This document shows, piece by piece, positions 6,961 through 7,552 of a stretch of 7,552 nt of DNA; the first letter of the stretch is position 1; each line of letters starts with the position of its first letter. The notes below the pieces were generated by a model. The model saw only the letters and a program-made list of their open reading frames with translations. It searched no databases and was not told the origin of the DNA. This DNA is from Rhodobiaceae bacterium (lineage in GTDB: Bacteria > Pseudomonadota > Alphaproteobacteria > Micropepsales > Micropepsaceae), in NCBI GenBank assembly GCA_009885515.1, contig VFKO01000523.1, positions 1-7,552 of the forward strand, written 5' to 3'. The translations under genes and the position numbers were made by a program.

Positions 6961-7089
6961 GGTGTGTCGCTCGCAAACTGCCGGGCGGGCTCTGGGCGCA
7001 AGCAGTCATTGGCGCACAGCACCCTCTGGTGGGATGCCGTAGTCTTGATTGATTTACCTTACAATTTCGCTAACGCCGGGAGGCCTTTG
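6961..7089 (-). promoter_or_regulatory. Leader and probable promoter region of the glycosyltransferase operon
   Basis: Between the hairpin after the repeat gene and the glycosyltransferase ATG lies a non-coding leader. Its AT-rich core (about 7043-7073) stands out from the GC-rich surroundings, as promoter regions often do. No clear -35/-10 pair could be assigned by eye. No good Shine-Dalgarno precedes the ATG at 6960; the nearest purine run is GCGAGCGA, about 7 bases upstream. Confidence 0.35.
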
Positions 7090-7116
7090 CGCCGGGCGAA
7101 AAGTCATCGCCCGGCG
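7090..7116 (-). terminator. Hairpin downstream of the octad-repeat gene, possible terminator
   Basis: A perfect 10-bp inverted repeat (CGCCGGGCGA / TCGCCCGGCG) with a 7-base loop lies 29 bases after the stop of the minus-strand repeat gene. On the minus strand the T-run precedes the stem and occurs in the loop instead of following it, so this is not a canonical intrinsic terminator. It may attenuate read-through into the glycosyltransferase gene, protect the 3' end of the upstream mRNA, or bind a protein. Confidence 0.45.
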
Positions 7117-7145
7117 AAAATCTCTGATTAAACCGTCACGCCGCC

Positions 7146-7552
7146 TTAGCCTGCGACTTGAACGTAAGCGTCGACCTGTTCGGCTTCCATGCTGGCAACC
7201 TGTGTGCCACTGAACCCGGCAGCCTGTGTCGATGTCATTGCGAAGATATTCGTCGTGGTCAGCTCATCGATCTGCGTGATGGTCAACCCCGCAATCTGCG
7301 TCGAGGACAGGGCGCCGATCTGAGTGGTCGTCAACTCGTTAACAACGGTCGATGTCAATGACCCGACCTGCGTTGAGGTCAATGCCCCAATCTGGGTGGT
7401 CGAGAACTCACCATAGTCCGTTGTAGCCAAGCCTCCCAAAGTTGTCGTGCTCAGGCCTGCGACCTGTGTATTGGTCAGACCCGAGATCTGCGTGGCGTCG
7501 AAGGCCGAGAAGTTGGTCGCGTTCAGGGCCCCGATCTGCGTCGTCGTCAGGC
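7146..7552 (-). CDS. Thr-rich octad-repeat protein, C-terminal part (5' end outside window)
   Basis: The frame is open from the right edge to the TAA at 7148-7146 and shows 134 residues. These are 15 tandem eight-residue units plus one degenerate unit and the tail YVQVAG. The consensus is (L/F/M)-(T/S)-x-T-Q-(I/V)-x-x. Position 1 is hydrophobic in 16 of 16 units, position 4 is Thr in 15 of 16, and position 5 is Gln in 11 of 16. By my count there are 30 Thr and 12 Ser, and no Lys, Arg, His, Cys, Trp or Pro, with a net charge near -9. Such a composition is typical of secreted or surface repeat proteins. The (S/T)xxQ spacing also resembles a helix capping box, so the fold could be a helical or beta solenoid. 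Upstream ATGs inside the repeats (such as 7439) are not real starts, because the repeat pattern continues past them to the edge. The full protein is probably larger. Function is unknown; it may be the acceptor of the downstream glycosyltransferase. Confidence 0.85.
   Translation of the reverse strand, partial: LTTTQIGALNATNFSAFDATQISGLTNTQVAGLSTTTLGGLATTDYGEFSTTQIGALTSTQVGSLTSTVVNELTTTQIGALSSTQIAGLTITQIDELTTTNIFAMTSTQAAGFSGTQVASMEAEQVDAYVQVAG
7167..7550 (-). repeat. Tandem 24-bp repeat array encoding octapeptides
   Basis: Sixteen in-frame 24-bp units are diverged at DNA level but conserved in protein. Recurring DNA cores include ACGCAGATC and ACGCAGGTC on the minus strand. Variation is mostly at third codon positions and at protein positions 3, 7 and 8, which suggests old duplication with selection on the octad pattern, not recent slippage. 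The array continues beyond the right edge. Confidence 0.85.

Noticed and set aside
7158..7361. Plus-strand open frame of 67 codons opposite the repeat gene
   Set aside because: A mirror product of the 24-bp periodicity on the other strand; the minus frame has the conserved octad.
7149..7552. CRISPR array suggested by regular short repeats
   Set aside because: The 24-bp units are contiguous with no spacers, keep reading frame and vary by codon; they are coding octapeptide repeats.

Overview
The window looks like a GC-rich proteobacterial chromosome segment, most likely alphaproteobacterial. The grounds are G/C-biased third codon positions, small neighbouring catabolic genes (TauD/TfdA dioxygenase, crotonase, HAD hydrolase), a SPINDLY-like TPR glycosyltransferase and a Thr-rich octad-repeat protein. 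The genus cannot be decided from the sequence. Coding density is high and no stretch over 300 bases lacks a gene. No RNA gene, insertion sequence or CRISPR array was seen.

Left part (1-2115): a minus-strand Fe(II)/2-oxoglutarate dioxygenase of the TauD/TfdA family runs off the left edge. It is divergent, across 82 bases, from a two-gene plus-strand operon of an enoyl-CoA hydratase/isomerase-family protein and a haloacid-dehalogenase-like hydrolase 6 bases downstream. Together they look like a small catabolic module, though the substrate is not visible. Both plus-strand enzymes lack some residues of the textbook members of their families.

Middle (2116-2561): a 146-base spacer holds a CtrA-box-like motif and a loose inverted repeat. 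It is followed by a 99-residue GTG-start protein of unknown function. That gene ends tail to tail with the next minus-strand gene, and the two stop codons interlock in a single TTAA.

Right part (2558-7552), all on the minus strand and therefore read right to left: the C-terminal end of a protein made of Thr-rich eight-residue repeats; a hairpin; a SPINDLY/OGT-like TPR glycosyltransferase (GT41 type, 701 aa); and, joined to it by an ATGA overlap, a 766-aa fusion of an FkbM-type methyltransferase, a TPR-like helical region and a GT-A-like glycosyltransferase with a DID motif. The two enzymes together carry two predicted glycosyltransferase domains, one methyltransferase domain and TPRs for protein recognition. 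The gene just upstream encodes a protein in which about 31% of the visible residues are Thr or Ser. The working hypothesis is a dedicated protein O-glycosylation and glycan-methylation cassette whose acceptor may be the octad-repeat protein. This is inference from domain content and gene order, not proof.
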